A stretch of 64,000 bases of DNA from Telmatospirillum sp. J64-1. GTDB lineage: Bacteria > Pseudomonadota > Alphaproteobacteria > Rhodospirillales > Magnetospirillaceae. Below, piece after piece: positions 26,136 to 35,909 of this stretch; position 1 is the stretch's first letter; every line of letters begins with the position of its first letter. The notes beneath the pieces are model-generated. The model did not search any database and was not told where the DNA came from. It saw only the letters and a list, made by a program, of their open reading frames with translations. The DNA is taken from assembly GCF_006980715.1 (NCBI RefSeq), contig NZ_SBHN01000004.1, positions 1,353 to 65,352 on the forward strand. Direction: 5' to 3'. The position numbers and the translations under genes were made by a program.

Positions 26136-27065
26136 CTATTCCATGCCGGCCTTGCGGCGCAGATCGGCACCGCTATTACCTTGCCAACGTTTCAGAAACG
26201 CTTCCAGTTCCTTGTCCGGGGGATCGGGCAGCATGACCTTCAGGCGCACGAACTGGTCGCCCCCGGCAATGCCCTTGCCGCGCAGGCGCAGCACGGTTCC
26301 GCTGTTGGAATGCGGCGGAACGGTGAGCGCCACCTTGCCGTCCACGGTGGGCACGGTGATCTTGCCGCCCATGACCGCTTCCTGCAGCGTCACCGGCACC
26401 TCCACATGGATGTCGTTGTCGCGGCGCTCGAAGAAGGGATGGGGCTCGACGGTGATTTCCACCAGGGCGTCGCCGGCCGGGCCGCCGCCGCTGCCGGGGC
26501 TGCCCTGGCCCTTCAGACGCAGGGTCTGCTTGTCATGGGTGCCCGGCGGGATGCGCACATCCAGCGTCTTGCCGTTGGGCAGGCTGATACGCTTGGTCGC
26601 GCCGACGGCGGCATCGACGAACGAGACCTTCAGGGTATAGCGGGCGTCGCGGCCCTTAGCCCGGGTTTCCCAGGACTCTCCGCCGCCGAAGCCGAAATTC
26701 CATTGCTGGCGCCCCTTTTCCTTGCGGCGCATCATCTCGGCGAAAATATCGTCAGGATCGAAGCCGTAATCCGCGCCTTCGCGGTATTTGGCGCCCCCGG
26801 AGCCCTCGCCATAGCTGCGCCACGAGCCCCGGCGCATCCGTTCGGCGCCCGAGGCGTCGATCTCGCCGCGGTCGAAGCGCGCCCGCTTGTCGGGATCGGA
26901 GAGCAGGTCATAGGCGGCCGAGGCGGCCTTGAAGCGATCCTCGGCCTTGCGGTCGCCAGGATGCAGGTCGGGGTGCAGTTCGCGGGCGAGCTTGCGGTAG
27001 GCTTTCTTGATTTCGTCCTGACTCGCCGTCTTGGCGATTCCGAGAATCTTGTAAGGATCTTCCAC
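26136..27065 (-). CDS. cbpA: DnaJ-class co-chaperone CbpA
   Basis: A protein of 309 aa. The J-domain (residues 4-68) has the HPD motif in '[12 protein letters not shown]'. A Gly/Arg-rich linker follows, then two C-terminal substrate-binding domains ('[20 protein letters not shown]', '[19 protein letters not shown]'). The DnaJ zinc-finger is absent, which separates CbpA from DnaJ. It works with DnaK, and its activity is limited by the downstream CbpM. Confidence 0.92.
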   Translation of the reverse strand: MEDPYKILGIAKTASQDEIKKAYRKLARELHPDLHPGDRKAEDRFKAASAAYDLLSDPDKRARFDRGEIDASGAERMRRGSWRSYGEGSGGAKYREGADYGFDPDDIFAEMMRRKEKGRQQWNFGFGGGESWETRAKGRDARYTLKVSFVDAAVGATKRISLPNGKTLDVRIPPGTHDKQTLRLKGQGSPGSGGGPAGDALVEITVEPHPFFERRDNDIHVEVPVTLQEAVMGGKITVPTVDGKVALTVPPHSNSGTVLRLRGKGIAGGDQFVRLKVMLPDPPDKELEAFLKRWQGNSGADLRRKAGME

Positions 27066-27084
27066 GAGTCAGTCCCTTCGACAG

Positions 27085-27114
27085 AAAAAGGACGAGCGCA
27101 TTTCGCCCGTCCTT
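27085..27114 (-). terminator. Intrinsic terminator after the glycine-zipper lipoprotein gene
   Basis: On the minus strand AAAGGACGGGCG-AAAT-GCGCTCGTCCTTT forms a 12-bp stem with one mismatch, followed by TTTTTC. It lies 16 bases past the lipoprotein stop and ahead of cbpA, so cbpA has its own promoter or relies on read-through. Confidence 0.8.
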
Positions 27115-27130
27115 TCCCTTTCCTAGCCGA

Positions 27131-27607
27131 TCATTGAACGATCTTCCAGCTTCCATCGGGCTGACGGCAGGCCGTGCCATAGCCTTGTTCGGTCTGGCCG
27201 CCCACGGTGATGGTCGTTTGGTATTCACGGCAATATGCGCCGGTCGAGCTGGTGCCGTCGCGCACCGGCGTGAAGGTGCCGGAATTGCCGCTATTCGGGT
27301 TGTTCCAGGCGATGGTTTCGCGCATCGGGGCGGTATAGGCGCGCTGCTGCGCGGCCATGGCCGCCTGGCGGTCTGCGGCATCGAGCGAACGGCCGACTTC
27401 GCTGCCCACATAGGCACCGATCAGCGTACCGAGTGCCGTGGCGGCAAGCTGGCCTCTGCCGCTGCCGAATTGGGCACCGGCAAGGGCGCCGCCGACACCC
27501 CCCAGCACGGCACCACCGGTCTGCTTGGTTCCCATACCGTCCGTGGCGCAGCCGGTCAGCAGGGCCGCGACAAGAGTAAGGGGGATAAATTTGCGAGCAA
27601 AGTTCAT
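27131..27607 (-). CDS. Glycine-zipper outer-membrane lipoprotein
   Basis: A protein of 158 aa from the ATG at 27607. Its signal peptide ends in the lipobox LLTGC at about residue 20. A glycine-zipper hairpin follows ([18 protein letters not shown], then '[15 protein letters not shown]'), like the 17-kDa surface antigen family. The C-terminal domain '[20 protein letters not shown]' is the RT0821/Lpp0805-type surface domain. A role in the envelope is likely; the precise function is unknown. Confidence 0.85.
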   Translation of the reverse strand: MNFARKFIPLTLVAALLTGCATDGMGTKQTGGAVLGGVGGALAGAQFGSGRGQLAATALGTLIGAYVGSEVGRSLDAADRQAAMAAQQRAYTAPMRETIAWNNPNSGNSGTFTPVRDGTSSTGAYCREYQTTITVGGQTEQGYGTACRQPDGSWKIVQ

Positions 27608-27784
27608 CGCCTGTTCCATATCACTCGATGGGTTGGTCCCGTTGCCCAAAATGGGGCAGTCAAAACGCCGACACAAGGCCGCCATTCTTGCCTAGGTGCG
27701 GAATTGGGCTTTTGTATGGCGTCCCGGGGGATTAAAAACTTCCGAGTCTCATACAGCCATCTCCACGACGCCACAAGGTTGCCC

Positions 27785-28372
27785 ATGACCAGCGCGAACG
27801 CCGCCCCCTTCGATACCTTCGCCCAATGGATGGCCGAAGCCGAAGAGAAAGAGGTCAACGATCCCAATGCCATGGCGGTGGCGACCAGCACGCCTGACGG
27901 CCATCCTTCGATCCGCATGGTCCTTCTCAAGGACTGGGACGAAAGCGGCTTTGTCTTTTATACCAATTTTGAGAGCCGGAAGGGCACACAGATTCTGGGC
28001 AATCCGAACGTGGCGCTGCTGTTCCACTGGAAGTCTCTGCGCCGTCAAGTGAGGATCGAGGGTCCGGCCCTGCCGGTTTCCGACGAAGAGGCCGATGCCT
28101 ATTTCGCCACCCGGCCGCGCGCCAGCCAGATCGGCGCCTGGGCCTCGCAGCAATCCCGTCCTTTGTCGGGACGCTTCGAGCTGGAACGGCGGATCGGCGA
28201 ATATGCCGCCAAATTCGGCCTAGGCAAGGTGCCGCGCCCGCCCCATTGGTCGGGTTTCCGGGTGCGCCCCGATTATCTGGAATTCTGGCAGGACCGCCCC
28301 TTCCGCCTGCATGAGCGCACCGTCTACCGGCGCGACGGCGAAGGCTGGCAGGTCGAGCACCTGTTTCCCTAG
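27785..28372 (+). CDS. pdxH: Pyridoxamine 5'-phosphate oxidase
   Basis: A protein of 195 aa. It oxidises pyridoxine or pyridoxamine phosphate to pyridoxal phosphate using FMN. Family motifs are '[20 protein letters not shown]', '[13 protein letters not shown]', '[15 protein letters not shown]' and '[17 protein letters not shown]'. AAGG precedes the ATG at 27785; the much longer open frame upstream runs antisense through the lipoprotein gene and is rejected. The CDF exporter gene starts eight bases downstream. Confidence 0.94.
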   Translation: MTSANAAPFDTFAQWMAEAEEKEVNDPNAMAVATSTPDGHPSIRMVLLKDWDESGFVFYTNFESRKGTQILGNPNVALLFHWKSLRRQVRIEGPALPVSDEEADAYFATRPRASQIGAWASQQSRPLSGRFELERRIGEYAAKFGLGKVPRPPHWSGFRVRPDYLEFWQDRPFRLHERTVYRRDGEGWQVEHLFP

Positions 28373-28380
28373 GGGCGGGG

Positions 28381-29313
28381 ATGGAAAGCAGCTCCCCCCA
28401 ATTGGCGCAGCCCCCGGGCCGCAAGGACGACGAAAGGCTGATGCGGCTGGCGACCTATGCCGCCGTCGGCACCGCTTTGATTCTGGTGGGCGTGAAATTC
28501 GCCGCCTATATCGCCACCGGCTCGGTCGCCATGCTGTCCACGCTGGTGGATTCCGCGCTGGATGCGGCGGCCTCGATCGTCAATCTGTTCGCCGTGCGCC
28601 ACGCCCTGCAACCCGCCGACCGCGAACACCGTTTCGGCCACGGCAAGGCAGAACCCCTGGCCGGGCTGGGCCAGGCCGCCTTCATCACCGGATCGAGCAT
28701 CTTGCTGCTGTTCGAGGCAAGCTCCCGCCTGCTCGACCCGCAGCCCATCGCGCGCGGGGAATGGGGCATCGCCGTGATGGTCTTCTCGATCCTTGCCACC
28801 CTCGCTCTGGTGCGCTTCCAGAAGCATGTGGTGGCGCGCACCCGCTCGGTCGCCATCGACGCCGATTCGCTCCATTATACCGGCGACCTCCTGATCAACG
28901 GCAGCGTCATCCTCTCGCTGCTGCTCGCCATGTATCTGGGCTGGACCTTCCTGGACCCGCTCTTCGCGCTGGGGATCGCCGCCTTCCTGCTCTACAACGC
29001 CTTCACCATCGCGCGCACTTCGCTGAACCTGCTGATGGACCGGGAATTCCCCGACGAGGACCGCGAGCGCATCCGCCGCATCTGCACGGAGCATCCCGGC
29101 GTGATCTCGATGCACGACCTGCGCACCCGTTCCTCCGGTCCGCAGGATTTCATCCAGCTTCACCTGGAAGTGGACGGCGAGATGAGCCTGCGCGCCGCCC
29201 ATGACATCGCCGTTGCGGTGGAGACGCGCATCCTGGAAGCCTTCCCCAATGCGGAAGTGATCATCCACCAGGACCCCGCGGGCGTCCGCGAGGAACGGCC
29301 GGAATTCGGGTGA
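28381..29313 (+). CDS. Cation diffusion facilitator (FieF/ZitB-type) metal exporter
   Basis: A protein of 310 aa with six membrane helices and a cytoplasmic C-terminal domain. The transport site residues are visible as D-x-x-x-D in 'LVDSALDAAAS' and H-x-x-x-D in 'SLHYTGDLLIN', the FieF-like pattern for zinc or iron. The C-terminal ferredoxin-like domain reads 'FIQLHLEVDGEMSLRAAHDI'. It is probably co-transcribed with pdxH. Confidence 0.93.
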   Translation: MESSSPQLAQPPGRKDDERLMRLATYAAVGTALILVGVKFAAYIATGSVAMLSTLVDSALDAAASIVNLFAVRHALQPADREHRFGHGKAEPLAGLGQAAFITGSSILLLFEASSRLLDPQPIARGEWGIAVMVFSILATLALVRFQKHVVARTRSVAIDADSLHYTGDLLINGSVILSLLLAMYLGWTFLDPLFALGIAAFLLYNAFTIARTSLNLLMDREFPDEDRERIRRICTEHPGVISMHDLRTRSSGPQDFIQLHLEVDGEMSLRAAHDIAVAVETRILEAFPNAEVIIHQDPAGVREERPEFG

Positions 29314-29368
29314 AGAGGGATGCACAGGAAGGGGGCAAGAACTTGGCCCGCCGGGCTGGCTATAAGAG

Positions 29369-30103
29369 TCAGCCCTCCGGCCCCTTGAGCACGCCCATGC
29401 AGGCGGGCGCGAGGATGCCGTCCTTGTAGCGCCAGGCGGCGTTCTTGCCCTTGCGCTTGGATTCCATCATGGCGAAGAAGGCCTTGCGGATCAGTGTATC
29501 GACATCGGTGCCGTCGTCCGGGGCGATGCCGATGCCGATGGACAGGCCCAGGGGCTGGAAGCGGCCACCGATCTCGATGGCGGGGCGGAAGGCCGCCAGG
29601 ATCTTGCGGGCCACCACCACCGCCCCTTCGGCATCCTCGACCTCGGGCAGCAGCACGACGAATTCGTCCGGGCCCACGCGCGCCACGGTATCCATCTGCC
29701 GCACCGCCTTGCTCAGACGATGGGCCGCCGCCGCAAGCAGCCGGTCGCTCTCGCGCTGGTCGAACGTCTCCTTCACGCGGCGGAAATCGTCGATATCCAG
29801 ATAAAGCGCGGCCACGCAGCCGCCGCAGCGCTGCGCCCGCAGCAAGGCGCGCTCGACGCGATCGTCCAGCAGGGTCTTGTTGGCCAGCCCGGTCAGCGGA
29901 TCACGCAGGAAGAGATTGCAGATGCGCAAATGGCCGCGCAGGGACTGCCAGGCGATGTACCCCGCCGCCACGGCACTCCCGGCAACCACGATTCCCATGA
30001 GATTTTCGTTCTGAGCCTGCAGGATCGCCAGCCCGGTTGCGGCCGTCCCTGCTGCCGCTCCCAGCGCGGCAAAGGCTGCTCCCATATTTCTTTTTAGAGC
30101 CAT
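29369..30103 (-). CDS. GGDEF domain protein with a degenerate active site
   Basis: A protein of 244 aa starting at 30103, where AAGGGG lies six bases upstream (an in-frame ATG at 30163 is less likely). Two hydrophobic segments (about residues 8-52) anchor it in the membrane, followed by a GGDEF domain starting LRDPLTGLANKTLLDDRVER. The signature reads RVGPDEF (Pro145 in place of the second Gly), and the usual N-D of the substrate loop is K-E in 'RRVKETF'. It may be inactive as a diguanylate cyclase and act as a sensor or scaffold. Confidence 0.85.
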   Translation of the reverse strand: MALKRNMGAAFAALGAAAGTAATGLAILQAQNENLMGIVVAGSAVAAGYIAWQSLRGHLRICNLFLRDPLTGLANKTLLDDRVERALLRAQRCGGCVAALYLDIDDFRRVKETFDQRESDRLLAAAAHRLSKAVRQMDTVARVGPDEFVVLLPEVEDAEGAVVVARKILAAFRPAIEIGGRFQPLGLSIGIGIAPDDGTDVDTLIRKAFFAMMESKRKGKNAAWRYKDGILAPACMGVLKGPEG

Positions 30104-30259
30104 CCCCGTCCCCTTGTGCACGCGCAGGATGAACTCCTTGGACCTTTCCGGAAAGTCATACAAAAGGCCTGCACTATATATGACTTTTGGCTTGGTCTCG
30201 CATCCTTGCCCCCACGCTCAATACGGGTACCCTGACAGCCGCAACAAGGAGGGCCTGCG

Positions 30260-31801
30260 ATGATCCCCGAAAGCCAGCGCGACATCGTCCGCCTGCTGTC
30301 CCGCGAGGATGGCTTCGGCGGTGGCGCGCTTTCCTGCCAGGAGACTCATATCTCGGCCATTTTCATTTCCGGCGACGAGGTCCTGAAGCTGAAGAAGGCC
30401 GTCACCCTCCCCTTCCTCGACTTCGCGCCGCCCGAGAACCGCCGCGCCGCCTGCGAGGCGGAACTGGCCCTGAACCGCCGCACCGCGCCCGACCTCTATC
30501 TCGGCATCACCACCGTGACGCGGGAAGCCGACAGCAGCCTGGCCCTGGACGGCGCGGGCGAGGCGGTGGAATGGCTGGTGCACATGCGCCGTTTCGACCA
30601 GTCCACCCTGTTCGACAGATTGGCCCAAGAGGGACGCCTCGACCGTCATCTGCTGATGGACCTGGCCGAGGACATCGCGCGCTTCCACCGGAATGCCCAG
30701 CCGCGCCCGGACCAGGGCGGCCTGTCGGGCATGGCCTGGATCATCGACAACAACCTCGCCGCCTCGCGCCCCTTCTCCCCTTCGGTCTTCCCCGCCGAGG
30801 CGCTGGAAAACCTGGCCGCGGCCTCGCAACGCTGGTTGCGGCGCCTGACGCCGCTGCTGGAGGAGCGCCGCGCGGAAGGCTGGGTGCGGCTGTGCCATGG
30901 CGATCTGCATCTGGGCAATATCTGTCTGTTCCAGGGCCGTCCGACCCTGTTCGACGCCATCGAATTCAGCGAGATGATCGCCTGCATCGACACCCTTTAC
31001 GACCTCGCCTTCCTGCTGATGGACCTGGAACAGCGGGGCCTGCGGCGCGAGACGTCCTGGGTGCTGAACCATTACCTGGACGTGACCGGCGACCGCGGGG
31101 CGCTAGCCGCCCTGCCCTTCTTCCTATCCTGCCGGGCCGCCATCCGCGCCCATGTCAATGCCGCCATCGCGGCAGGCGAGGAAGGCGAGGCGAAAGCCGC
31201 GCGCGAGAAGCTGGCCCGGGACTATCTGGACCTCGCCACCCGTTACCTGCATCCGCCCACCCCCCGCCTGGTCGCCGCCGGCGGCCTGTCGGGCAGCGGC
31301 AAGTCGCGGCTGGCGCGCGAGATCGCGCCCTATCTCGGCGGCAAGGATGCCTGCGGCCCGGGTGCGGTGGTGATCCGCAGCGACGTGTTGCGCAAGCAGC
31401 TGGCGGGCATCCCCCTCGACCAGCGCCTGGGGCCGGAGGGCTATACCCCCGAAATGAGCAGCCGCACCTATGACGCCCTGATGACGGCGGCGCGCAAGGC
31501 CCTGGCGGACGGCCAGATGGTGATCGCCGACGCCGTCTTCGCCCGGCCCGAGGAACGCGAAGCCATCGCGGCGGTGGCGCGCGAGGCCGGGGTGCCCTTC
31601 GACGGCTTCTGGCTGCACGCCGATCCCGAGGTGGCGGCCCAGCGCATCCGCAAGCGCCGCCGCAATGTCTCGGATGCCACGCCGGACGTGCTGGAACGCC
31701 AGCTTTCCTACGACATCGGACCAATGCGCTGGCAGGTGATTCCCAGCTCGGGGCCCAAGGACAAGACCGTCAGGACCGTTCGCGCCTCATTAGGCATATA
31801 A
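30260..31801 (+). CDS. Aminoglycoside-phosphotransferase-like / P-loop kinase fusion protein
   Basis: A protein of 513 aa. The N-terminal half is APH-kinase-like with 'WVRLCHGDLHLGNICLFQ' and 'TLFDAIEFSE'. The C-terminal third is a P-loop kinase (GLSGSGKSRLAREIAP, about residues 343-358) of the Zeta-toxin/gluconate-kinase type. This two-domain arrangement is widespread in proteobacteria, and its substrate is unknown. AAGGAGG precedes the start. It lies 75 bp upstream of a universal stress gene. Confidence 0.88.
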   Translation: MIPESQRDIVRLLSREDGFGGGALSCQETHISAIFISGDEVLKLKKAVTLPFLDFAPPENRRAACEAELALNRRTAPDLYLGITTVTREADSSLALDGAGEAVEWLVHMRRFDQSTLFDRLAQEGRLDRHLLMDLAEDIARFHRNAQPRPDQGGLSGMAWIIDNNLAASRPFSPSVFPAEALENLAAASQRWLRRLTPLLEERRAEGWVRLCHGDLHLGNICLFQGRPTLFDAIEFSEMIACIDTLYDLAFLLMDLEQRGLRRETSWVLNHYLDVTGDRGALAALPFFLSCRAAIRAHVNAAIAAGEEGEAKAAREKLARDYLDLATRYLHPPTPRLVAAGGLSGSGKSRLAREIAPYLGGKDACGPGAVVIRSDVLRKQLAGIPLDQRLGPEGYTPEMSSRTYDALMTAARKALADGQMVIADAVFARPEEREAIAAVAREAGVPFDGFWLHADPEVAAQRIRKRRRNVSDATPDVLERQLSYDIGPMRWQVIPSSGPKDKTVRTVRASLGI

Positions 31802-31876
31802 AATCAAAGGTCTTTTGCATTCCGCCCCGAAGGGGCGCATACTTCAAGAACCGAATCCATTCGAAGGAGGAAGGCC

Positions 31877-32749
31877 ATGTCAGGTTTCAAGAAGATCCTG
31901 GTCCCGCTCAGCGATGCCGAGACCGGTGAAACGCCGCTGACGGCAGCCTTCACAGTAGGACGCGACTTCGCATCCCACGTCACCGCCCTGCATGTGCGCA
32001 ACGACCCGGCCAATGCCATTCCGCTGGTTGGCGAGGGCATGTCGGGGGCCATGGTCGACGAGATGATGGACATGGCCGAGCGCCAGGCCGCCGAACGCGC
32101 CGCCCGCACCCGGAAGATGTTCGAGCATCTGCGTGAAAGCCTGGGCGTGCCGCTGGCCGAGACGCCCCCTGCCCCCGACCATCTGTCGGTGGCATGGAGC
32201 GAGGAGACGGGCCGCGAAGAGGATCTGGTCGCCCGGCGCGGCCGCCTCTGCGACCTGCTGGTCATGGCCCGCGCCTTGCCCGACCGCGACCTGCCCTCGC
32301 TGCTGACGATCAACGCCGCGCTGATGGAAAGCGGCCGTCCGCTGCTGCTGACCCCGCCGGAACTGGGCAACGGGATCGGCCGGCGCATCGCCATCGCCTG
32401 GAACGGCAGCGTCGAAGCCAGCCGCTCCGTCCATTTCGCCCTTCCTTTCCTGCACCGCGCCGACGAGATCGTCATCCTGTCCGAGCGCAGCGACGCCGGA
32501 GAGGAAACCCAGGGACCGGGTGAAATGGCCCGCTACCTGGCGTGGCACGGCCTGCAGGCCAAGGCCCATGCCTTTACCGCACGGGAAAGCAGCACCGGCG
32601 CCACCCTGCTGGCCGAAGCCAAGGCGATGGATGCCGACCTGCTGGTGATGGGGGCCTATACCCATTCCCGCCTGCGCCAGCTGATCCTGGGCGGCGTGAC
32701 CCGCCACGTGTTGCACAACGCCACCATTCCGGTTCTGCTGTCGCATTGA
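31877..32749 (+). CDS. Universal stress protein, tandem UspA domains
   Basis: A protein of 290 aa. Residues 1-145 are a diverged UspA domain ('KKILVPLSDAETGETPL'). Residues 165-290 are a second one with a nearly intact nucleotide loop, 'LVMGAYTHSRLRQLILGG' followed by T-R-H-V. AAGGAGGAAGG precedes the ATG. The upstream APH/P-loop gene may be co-transcribed. Confidence 0.9.
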   Translation: MSGFKKILVPLSDAETGETPLTAAFTVGRDFASHVTALHVRNDPANAIPLVGEGMSGAMVDEMMDMAERQAAERAARTRKMFEHLRESLGVPLAETPPAPDHLSVAWSEETGREEDLVARRGRLCDLLVMARALPDRDLPSLLTINAALMESGRPLLLTPPELGNGIGRRIAIAWNGSVEASRSVHFALPFLHRADEIVILSERSDAGEETQGPGEMARYLAWHGLQAKAHAFTARESSTGATLLAEAKAMDADLLVMGAYTHSRLRQLILGGVTRHVLHNATIPVLLSH

Positions 32750-32952
32750 GCCAGGAGGAGAAGACGCAAGGAAGCGTGCGGGAAACAGGCCCCATGAGAG
32801 TGCTTCCCGCCCTTCCGAGCAATGGAAAAACCTCAGAATTTATGGTACTAATAAACTGTATCCTCCGGTAATTCCCGGAGTGACGCGAGCCGAGGCCCCC
32901 TACGCTACGGCACGAGACCCCGGCTGCTTTTGCGATACCGAGGGAGGATGTC

Positions 32953-33210
32953 ATGCTGACGCTCCAGGATTGCATCGGCTATTGCGGCCTTACCCCCGAA
33001 CAGCTGCATGCCATCGCCGATCACGAACACATCCCCGACATGGTGGCGGTCGAATGGGCTGAAACCATGCTCGCCAAGCCCAATGGCGAGGTCATCGTCG
33101 AAAGCATCATCGCCGATGAGATCGCCATCCTTTGCGCGCATGGGGACATCGTTTGCGCCGAACGCTACCGCCAGGCCCTCGAAGAATTCATGAGGGAACA
33201 TCCGCGCTAG
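32953..33210 (+). CDS. Conserved small protein of unknown function
   Basis: A protein of 85 aa, acidic and helical: MLTLQDCIGYCGLTPEQLHA, then 'EHIPDMVAVEWAETML'. No membrane segment. GGGAGGATGTC precedes the ATG, so translation is likely. I do not recognise a characterised homologue. The 200 bp before it hold only a small hairpin (CTCCGG-TAATTC-CCGGAG, near 32862-32880). Confidence 0.75.
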   Translation: MLTLQDCIGYCGLTPEQLHAIADHEHIPDMVAVEWAETMLAKPNGEVIVESIIADEIAILCAHGDIVCAERYRQALEEFMREHPR

Positions 33211-33285
33211 CGCGGCCTGGGACGGGATGGACCGGAAGGGACCGGCAGCTCTCCATCGGCCGGGAATTCCCTTACCGTCCGAGCC

Positions 33286-34728
33286 TCATGCCGCCCCGCG
33301 CGAACGGATCTCCTCATAAGCGTTGAGGGCACGCCGCCGCGCCGCGCCATGATCCACGATGGGCCGGGGATAGGTCCTGCCCAGCGCCACGCCGGCCTCG
33401 GCCAGGATCATCGACGGTGCGTTCCAGGGGCGATGGATGTGCAGATCGGGCAGCTTCGCCAGTTCCGGCAGCCATTGCCGCACATAGCGTCCGCGGGGAT
33501 CGAATTTCTCGCCCTGCAACACGGGATTGAAGACGCGGAAATAAGGCGCGGCATCGGCGCCGCAGCCGGCCACCCATTGCCAGCTTGCCGCATTGTTGGC
33601 GAGGTCGGCATCGACCAGACTGTCCCAGAACCATGCCTCGCCCTTGGACCAGGGCAACAGCAGGTCCTTGACCAGGAAGGAGGCGACGATCATGCGCACC
33701 CGGTTATGCATCCAGCCGGTCTGCCGCAGCTGGCGCATCCCCGCATCGACGATGGGGAAGCCGGTCCGCCCACCGGTCCAGGCGCGATAGGCCTCTTCGT
33801 CCTCGGCCCAGGGAAAGGCGGCGAATTCCCGCCGCAAGGGACGGTCGGGCAGATCGGGGAACGCCATCAGCAGATGATGGCTGAACTCCCGCCAGCCGAG
33901 CTCGCGCAGAAAGGCCTCCGGGCCCGCCCCCGACTGCCGCCGCCCGCGCACCGCATGCCAGATCTGGCGGGGCGAGATTTCCCCGAAATGCAGATAGGGC
34001 GAAAGCCGTGACGTCCCGGGCAATTCCGGACGGTCGCGGGTGACGTGATAGCGGTCCACGCCATCGGCCAGGAAATCCTGCAACTGCTCCTGGGCCGCCG
34101 CCTCGCCGGGCTGCCATGACTCGGCCAGTCCGTCCGACCAGTCGGAGCGGCCGGGATGCAGGCGCAGATCCTCCAGGGCCAATCCTGGGGGCGCCGCCGC
34201 AAGAGCTTGGATCCGCTCCGGCGCGGGCAACGGCCGGGTGAGGTGCAATGCCTCGTTCGCCGCCCGCCAGAAGGGGGTGAAGACCTGGAAATAGGTACCG
34301 GAGCGCGTGCGGACAGTTTCGGGCTCGTGCAGCAGATAGCCGGAGAAACGTCGCGCCCGGATGCCCGCCGCCTGCAACCGCCCCGTCAGTTCCGCATCCT
34401 CGGCCTCGGTGGCCGGTTCGTAAAGGCGGGACCACAGCACCGCCTTCGCCCCCGTCTCGATAGCCAAATCCGCCACCGTCTCGGCCCAAGGGCCATGGCG
34501 CAGCAGCAAGGATGCTCCCCGCTCTTTCAGGCTGTCGGACAGGGCGTCCAGGCTGTGATGCAGCCACCAGCGGCTGGCACGGCCCGGACGCCAGGGACGT
34601 TCGGGCCGGTCGTCCAGCACATAGACCGGCAGGACCGGCCCCTCCTCGGCCACGGCGGCATGCAACGCCGCATTATCCGACACGCGTAGGTCACGACGAA
34701 AGACGACGAGATTGGGCCCGGACGTCAT
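33286..34728 (-). CDS. phrB: Deoxyribodipyrimidine photolyase
   Basis: A protein of 480 aa. It repairs cyclobutane pyrimidine dimers with light. The N-terminal antenna domain begins 'LVVFRRDLRVSDNAAL'. The FAD domain carries 'TGFPIVDAGMRQLRQTGWMH', 'NRVRMIVASFLVKDLLL' and the Trp-rich 'ASWQWVAGCGADAAPYFRVF'. It fits class I CPD photolyases. It sits 71 bp upstream of the PdeM-like gene on the same strand. Confidence 0.95.
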   Translation of the reverse strand: MTSGPNLVVFRRDLRVSDNAALHAAVAEEGPVLPVYVLDDRPERPWRPGRASRWWLHHSLDALSDSLKERGASLLLRHGPWAETVADLAIETGAKAVLWSRLYEPATEAEDAELTGRLQAAGIRARRFSGYLLHEPETVRTRSGTYFQVFTPFWRAANEALHLTRPLPAPERIQALAAAPPGLALEDLRLHPGRSDWSDGLAESWQPGEAAAQEQLQDFLADGVDRYHVTRDRPELPGTSRLSPYLHFGEISPRQIWHAVRGRRQSGAGPEAFLRELGWREFSHHLLMAFPDLPDRPLRREFAAFPWAEDEEAYRAWTGGRTGFPIVDAGMRQLRQTGWMHNRVRMIVASFLVKDLLLPWSKGEAWFWDSLVDADLANNAASWQWVAGCGADAAPYFRVFNPVLQGEKFDPRGRYVRQWLPELAKLPDLHIHRPWNAPSMILAEAGVALGRTYPRPIVDHGAARRRALNAYEEIRSRGAA

Positions 34729-34799
34729 GAGTCTCGCAATACGACTAGAGGATGGGATTACCCTTCCATTTGGGGTGGGCGGCGCGGCCGTTCAATCGG

Positions 34800-35477
34800 C
34801 TACGGACGCTCCGCCTCCAGTCGTGCGCGCGGCAGGGCACGGATCTTGCTGTCGCCCAGCATGAAGACGTGGAAGCTCCGGCGGAACAACGGCTTGAAGC
34901 TGGGATCGAGCACGTTCACCCCGCCGCCATAGGCGCCGAAAGCGGGCAGGATCAAACGTGCACCATCGGTGACGAAGCAGGGCCGGGTCAGCACCTGCCC
35001 AGCCAGATTCGTGCTGGCCTTGGGATGTAGGAAGGCCGAGACCTCGCCGGGCGCGGCATCGGGCTTGGGCTTGCGGCGGAAGACCAGGGATCCGAGCGGC
35101 AATTCCTCGACCGCCTCGCCGCCGCAAGGCGGAGGAACGGCATCCGCCCGCCCCGTCACCCAGATCCAGCGCTGGGCGCCGACCAGCTTGGACAGGTCGC
35201 GCGCCTCCTTCGCCTCCAGGGTCTGGCCCTGCGGCCCGAACAGGCTGTCATCCAGGCAGACGACGCTGCGCGGACGGAACAGGCGCAGGACTCCGGCCAG
35301 CCGGTCCAGCGTATAGCGGATGTCGAAAGGCGCCTCCGCCTGACGCGCCCGGGCCGTCCGGCCGCTGACCAGGGCGGGCTTGTCCAGATGCAGATCGGCC
35401 AGTGCGATCAGCCTTTCCTTGGGCCAGACCAGCACGCCGTTCAGATCGGGCAGCAGATGGGCGTCGTTGACCAGCAT
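34800..35477 (-). CDS. PdeM-like metallophosphoesterase with lost metal ligands
   Basis: A protein of 225 aa that aligns with the ligase-associated phosphoesterase PdeM over its whole length. The first motif D-L-H (Asp28, His30) is intact in 'LIALADLHLDKPAL'. The later ones are changed: the G-D-S-x-H region reads 'CLDDSLF' (74-80), the N-H-D motif reads 'TGRAD' (Arg110, Ala111), and the S-G-H-x-H region reads 'SAFLHP' (Phe149). A normal two-metal site is therefore unlikely. The usual ligase/helicase partners are absent. Confidence 0.78.
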   Translation of the reverse strand: MLVNDAHLLPDLNGVLVWPKERLIALADLHLDKPALVSGRTARARQAEAPFDIRYTLDRLAGVLRLFRPRSVVCLDDSLFGPQGQTLEAKEARDLSKLVGAQRWIWVTGRADAVPPPCGGEAVEELPLGSLVFRRKPKPDAAPGEVSAFLHPKASTNLAGQVLTRPCFVTDGARLILPAFGAYGGGVNVLDPSFKPLFRRSFHVFMLGDSKIRALPRARLEAERP

Positions 35478-35492
35478 GGTCGTTGGCCGTCC

Positions 35493-35909
35493 TTATTCGC
35501 CGAGAGGATTGAAGATGGCGTATTGCAGCCTGTTGACCATCGCCTCCATGGCCTCGGGCTCATAGGGCTTACGGTCGCTGCGCCCCCAGACGGCACCCGG
35601 CCAGGCCGGATCGCTGCGGAAACGGCCCACCACATGGACGTGCAATTGCGGCACCACATTGCCCAGGGCGGCCACGTTGACCTTGTCGGGCTGGGAAACG
35701 GCCTCGATCACCTTCGAGGCGCGGGCAATCTCCGCCATCAGCTGCCCCTGGTCGCTCACGTCGAGGTGATGGATTTCCGTGACGCCCTCGCGCTGGGGCA
35801 CCAGGATCAGCCAGGGATAGGTGCTCTCGTTCATGAGCAGGATACGGCACAGATGCCAGCGCGCCACCTCGACGGTGTCGGCCGCAAGGCGCTCGTCCAA
35901 TTGAAACAT
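35493..35909 (-). CDS. HIT domain protein
   Basis: A protein of 138 aa from the ATG at 35909 (in-frame ATG at 35936 is the alternative). HIT proteins hydrolyse or transfer nucleotide phosphates. The triad region reads 'VPQLHVHVVGRF', with Gln in place of the first His, a variant common in this subfamily; the catalytic central His is kept. 'LLMNESTYPWLILVPQREGV' is also typical. It precedes the PdeM-like gene by 15 bp. Confidence 0.88.
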   Translation of the reverse strand: MFQLDERLAADTVEVARWHLCRILLMNESTYPWLILVPQREGVTEIHHLDVSDQGQLMAEIARASKVIEAVSQPDKVNVAALGNVVPQLHVHVVGRFRSDPAWPGAVWGRSDRKPYEPEAMEAMVNRLQYAIFNPLGE

